This document shows, piece by piece, positions 50,401 to 56,400 of a stretch of 64,000 nt of DNA (its first letter is position 1; every line of letters begins with the position of its first letter). Location of the stretch: the NCBI RefSeq assembly GCF_014203095.1, contig NZ_JACHIG010000005.1, positions 124,001 through 188,000 of the forward strand, given 5' to 3'. Source of the DNA: Prosthecobacter vanneervenii (GTDB lineage: Bacteria > Verrucomicrobiota > Verrucomicrobiia > Verrucomicrobiales > Verrucomicrobiaceae). The notes beneath the pieces are model-generated. The model had not been told where the DNA came from, searched no databases, and worked only from the letters and a program-made list of their open reading frames with translations. A program made the position numbers and the translations under genes.

Positions 50401-53400
50401 AGGGTGCCGGCGGTGTTCGGCATCACGCCGCTGCCTGTCAGATTTCCCAGATACTGCGAGCTGCCGTTGAGATCCACCGTGGCACCAATGCCGATGTTGA
50501 GGCTGTTCACTGCAGGGAAGATGGCGTTCAGCCCGGCATTCAGTTGCAGAGTGCCTCCCATCACGTTGGTGGTGCTGTTGAAGAAGCTGGTGCTTTCCAG
50601 GCTCAGCACACCATCACCCACCTTCGTGATCTGGCCATTGATCACGGTTGAGGTGAGATGCAGAGTTGTGCCGCCCTGCACCTGGATGTAGCCAGACTGC
50701 CCGCCCAGATTGAGCTGGGAAACAGCGATCGTATTGTCACCGCCGGTGCTGATGACGGAGCCGGTGCTCAGAGTGAGCACATTATTGGCAGTGCTGGTGA
50801 TGGAGAGGCCGCTGCCATTGATCTTCATGGCGTTCAACGTGCGCGAGGCCGTGATGTTGGCCGTGCTCGTCACGTTCATCGTGTCCGTGGAGGCGGCGGT
50901 GTTCAGGTTGTTGCTGTTGTTGTAGGCGCTGAAGACCACCACGCCATTGGTGCTGTCATAGGCGGCAAAATTGTTGGCCAGGTAGATGCGCGGCAGAATC
51001 GCATTGGTGAAGGTGCTGCCCCCCTGCTGATAGGTGGTGATCTTGACCTTGTTCGTGCTGCCCAGCCCGCTGATGCCGCTGAGATCCCAGGAGGAGCCTG
51101 AGTTGGCAAAATTGACCGTGGCAAAGGACAGTGTGTTGCTGCCCGCACCTGACATGCTCAGGGTGCCCATGATGTTGTTCACCGTGGCGTTGCCCATCGT
51201 TTCCGTGGTGCCGGCGCTGCTGCCCACAAGGTTGAGCGCACCGCCGTTGAAGGTGAACGCACGCCCGGCCACGCGGCCGCTGGCATTGTTGCCGCCGCTG
51301 CTGTCCAGCACCAGCGTACCGCCTGCGTTCAACGTAATGCCTGAGGCAGAATTGACGCTGCCGCTGCTACCGCTGATGGTGACCGTGCCACGATTGATCG
51401 TCAAGGCACCCGCAAAAGTGTTGGTCCCGGAAAGGTTCAGCGCATTGCCCTGAAACTGCAACGCGGAAGCCGTGGCGGTGCCGCCGTTCACTATGGCGCT
51501 GGTGATGTTGGTCGTGCCGGAACCAGCAATGACCATGGTGCGGTTGGTGGCCGCCTCCGCAAGATTGACGCCGCCGGAGAGTGTCAGCACTGCTGTGCCG
51601 CTGAGGTCGTTCTGCAGCACACGCGTACCGCCGTTGTTCGTGAGGGCCGCGCCAAACTCAATGCTGTTCGTACCATTGATGACGGCGGGGTCGCCAGCAA
51701 TCGTCACCGGATTGATCACCTTGTTGGTGCCAGTGAGATCCAAGGTCGATGTGAGGACGCCGCCATTAAGTATAACGGCGTTCGAGGCGGATGTCCCAAG
51801 AGCCTTGGCATTTCCTACAACCAGAGTGCCCTGACCGAGCAAGATGCCGCCAGTAAGCGTGGTCGCGGCATTCAGGGTAAATGATGCTGTATTTGCGATG
51901 CGGATGTCGAAACGCGTCAGTGACGTGGACACAAGGGTGTTGTCCTTGATGTCACCATTCCACACCGTCGAGCCATTGCCTCGGACGTTGAATGTGCGGG
52001 TGGCATTAGCCCCGTTTTGGAAGTTGAGGAAGTTGCCGTTGATGGTCAGCACTGCGCCGCTGTCGAGATTGTTGCTGAAGGTCTGGTCATTGCCTCCCGA
52101 ATTTTTGATCACATCGTTATTGATCGTGATGGAATTGGAGCCGCTGAAAACGGCCGAGGAGTTGTTGTTAAGGACTACGGGCTGAGAAAGCGTCAAGCCC
52201 CCAGGATCAGTGGCAAAGATGCCGCCATTGGACATCAGAAGACCACCAAACACAAGCTGCGCCCCGGCAGGAATAGTGCGGGATGCGGAAATGGTGAAGG
52301 TTGTTGCACTGGTAATGCTGGTGATGACGTCACCATAAGCGATGCCGGTGCCATTGACGTTCATGCCCACGACCAGCCCCGCGGTAGTACCGCTGGAAAG
52401 CGTGATGGTGCCGGAGTTGCTCACGGCGGCGGATACCAGGCCGGCAGAGACGCCGATGCCGTTCGCGCCCAGAGAATCAGAGGTCCCAATGCCCAGCAGG
52501 CCGCCGTCCGCACGGGTGCCGCCCGTATAGGTATTCGCTGCATTCAAAATCCAGACACCTCCATCCGCCTTGAGCAGACGCAGCGAGCCCACACCTCCAA
52601 AGGGGGTGGTCAGCCCCGCACCATTGTCTGCGAGCACCGACGTAATCATGTTGCCATCAGTGTTCGTACCGCGGATTTCCAGAGTCTTGTCCCCTCCCGT
52701 GGTCACCACGGATGTGGCGGTCGTATTCACCACATTGGTGAGGATGATCGGACCGCTGCCGCTGGAATCAATGCGCCGGGTGCCGGTCGTGCCGATCAGA
52801 TCGATCTCACGTGTCGTCGTCTCACCTGCCCCCACATACATCAGACTGACGGTGGTGTTGGTGCCCGGGTTACCCAGTTGCAGCGCGCCGCCTGAGACGT
52901 TGGTGCCAAAGCTGGAGGAGGTGGCACCCGCAGCACCGATGGATGTCGCAAAGACTGCTTCCTGACGAATGACGGTCTTGCCGCTGTAGGTATTGGCATC
53001 TCCCAGGATGAGGCTGCCGGAGCCCGTTTTCCCCAGGCCGCCAGTGCCGCCGATCACTCCTGAGACGGTGGCGAAGTCGAGGTTGGTGCTGCCATTGTCA
53101 TCCACCTGGATCTGGCGGAATTCACCCGCCAGCACTGATGCTGTAATGCTCGTTCCAGATGCCGTTGCATTCTGGCTGATGGTAAAGGTGCTCGTTCCGG
53201 TGATGGCGCTGATGAAGGAGCCCGCTGGAATATTAGTGCCTGTCACCGTCTGTCCCACAGTCAGTCCTGTGGTGTTTCCCGTGGTGACAGTGATGGCATT
53301 GCTGCCGTTTGTGGTCGTCACGGTCAGCGAGGCAGCACTGCCAGCAGGGGCCAGGTTGAAATTCCCTTTGATCTCCACATCGGCGATCGAGGTGGCATTG

Positions 53401-56400
53401 TTCAGGATAAGCGCACCTGCCCCCAGGAAGCCCGCGGTCGAGCCCCAGGTAGGTGTGCCCAGCCCGCTAAAGTCCACGGTCAGCTTGGACGAGCCAGAGG
53501 AGAAGCCCCCGTTGGCCGTGGCCGCAAACTGGAACTGCCCGGCTCCGCTGCCGAGAGCACGGTTAAAGGTCCCGGAGGTCTGATACACACCACCATTGAG
53601 CAAGAGATTGCTGCTGCCGGAGAGCCCGAAACCATCCACCGCCTGTAGCGCACCGCCGTTGATCGAGGTCGTCCCAGAGTAGGTGTTGGCCGTGGCGGGA
53701 TTGAGAATCCACAGGCCGGAGTTGGTCTTGGTCAGGGAGAGCGCCCCTCCACCATTCGGATTGTTGATGAGATGGATGTCGATCTCATTGTCCCCCTGGG
53801 AGTCACCATCCAGCGTCAGCGTGCGGGCCCCTGTGCCGCTGAAAGCCAGATCTGCTGTGTTGTTGAAGATCAATGTGGCGTTGTTGTTCGCACGCGAAGC
53901 CGAAAGGTTTCCATAGCTGCCGTAGGATGCGATTGTGCCATTCCCTGCCAGGGTGAAAAGACGATTGATGCTTACCGAAGGCGACTGCGTGGCCGTGACC
54001 GCACCGCCGGAGTTGGTGCCCACATAGCGCAGAGCTCCACCGTTGAGGACAAGGCTGGCGGCGTTGGTCGCATCACTGGTGGCATCCCCCATGCCGATGC
54101 CGCTGGCCACACCGATGTCAGCGATGTTGGGAATGTCGAGGTTGCCTCCCAGAATCGTCACGGATCCCTTGAAGGTGCTAGCGCCTGTAAGACTGACCGT
54201 TCCGCTTCCAGCCTTCACGAGAGAAACCGTCGCCGAGGCACCATCTTGAATCAGGCCGGTGAAAACGCCGCCGGAGTTGTTGTTGCCAAAGCGCAGGGCG
54301 GCCGTTCCGCTCGCGGCACTGTTGGTGATGATGCCCGCTCCATTGAGCGCATTCACCGAGTTGTTGCCAGAGGCCACGGTTCCCACGTTCACTCCATTGA
54401 GGTCAAAGGTGGCCCCCTGCCGGATGGTCAGGTTGATGTTGGTGGCCCCCAGCAGACCAGAGCCAGCCATCTGCAAAGTACCTTCGTTGACGGTGACGGT
54501 GCCTGTTTCAGCATTCGCACCGCTCAGCACCAGAGTGCCCTGGCCATTTTTGGTCAGACCGCCGGTCGTCGTGGATGTAATCGGTGCAGAAATCAGCAGC
54601 GAATCCGTCAGGCCATCCACACGCACCACCAGATCCTGGTTGCCGTTGGTCGTTACGCCAGTGCCGCTGATCGTGCCTGCACCGCCCGTCTGCAAAATGC
54701 CCCCGGAGGTGTTGCTGCCTACATTGATGGTTAGAAGCCCGGTCTGCGATACGGTCTGGCTGCCCAGAATCTTCAGGGAACTGATCGTCAGCGCCCCGGT
54801 GCTGGTGTTGGCGGTGACGAGGTTGTGGCTGGTGGCCGTGAGACCAGCGCCCGCGATCACAAAGCCCGCATCCGTGCCATACACGGGTGCCACCAGCACC
54901 CCGCCGTTAGAGCGCGCAAAATCAGACCCGTTGAAATAGATATGCCCATTGCCCGGCAGCGTCGTGGCGGTGCTAGTCGCGACACCAGTCAGTGTCACCG
55001 TGCCGTTGCCAATGACATTCAGGCCCGTGCCGATGGAAGGTGTGGCCAGAGAAGAAAAGATCAGCCCGGTGGCACCACCACCAGCGGTGATTTTGATGGT
55101 CCCGGCACCCGCCGTCATGGTCAGAGCACCCAGAGTTTCTGTGATGGCCCCGCCACTGAAGCCAAGGTATTCAAAGGTGCCACCCGCCACCTGGTTGGTG
55201 TTCAGCGGGTCGGCATTGAAAACAAGCGCAGACGCATTGTTGATTACATCCGAGCCATTGCCGCTGCCTGCGGTCGCTTTGATCTGCAGGGTGCCTCCTG
55301 CAACTGTGACGCTGCCTGTAAAGCCGGTCACGGCCCCAAATGTCAGCGCCGTGCTGGATGTCACAGCCGTGGTGATCGTGTTGTTGATGGTGATGGTGCT
55401 GCCGCTGATCGCCGTGATGATGGATCCAGAAGGAATGTTGGTGCCTGAAACCGTCTGTCCCACCACCAGACCCGTCGTGCTGGAAACCGTGAAGGTGTTG
55501 CTTTGGGCCGCTCCACCACCAGTCGTCGTCACACCAGTTGCTGGCGTGGTCACAAAGTTGCTGGCAGCAGGATCATAGAGCCAGGTACCGGAGCCGATCT
55601 TGACCAGTGAGGTTTTGTTGGTCGTGGTATTGTCCTGAATGACGCCCTGGATTTCATTTTGCAGGGTGCTGGTGCCACCGAGGTAGAAGTTTTTGCTTCC
55701 TCCACCCGTGGCCGCGATGTTGTTGGCAATCACCAGCGCTGTGGGTGCCGAGCCCGACTGGTTGGCCAGAATGATGCCCGAGCCGGTCGTGCCAGTCAGG
55801 TTGACCGCCTTGGTCACGATTTCACCAGCCCCGGTGCCGGAAGCCCCCAGGTAGCTGAGAGCGCCGCTGTTAAGCTGCAGGGCGCCGCTGGCACCACTGT
55901 TGATGGCTCCGAATGAATTGATCGCCACGGTCCCGGCGTTGACATTGAAGCTGCCAAGGAAATTGCTCGCCGTCCCCCTGATGGTCAGCGTTCCGATGCC
56001 CGCCTTGGTCACCGCATGTGCGGCTCCTGAGGCCGTGAGATTACCTGTAAGCACCGTGTCTCCATTTCCCTGGATGGTCAGAGTGCGTGCCGTGGTGTCT
56101 GTCTGGTTCCAAAGGCTGGAGGTGGCCAGCGTGAGCAGGCCGTTGGAGTTGTTTTCAATGAGGGCGTTGTTGGCACCGCCCTGCCCCATGATGCCCGTGG
56201 CGGAGTTGTTCAGCCCCAGCAGGGTCACGTTAAATCCATCTCGTCCAGTAATGCGGAAGTTGGTGTTGGTGCCAGTGGCGCGTGTTTCCCCGAAGGTCAC
56301 GGTTTTGTTGATTGCGCTGCCATCGCTGGCACGGCTGACAAAGATGCCCGTGTTCGTATTGTCACGGTTGAAGATCTTTCTCGTCGAGAAGTCCGCATTG

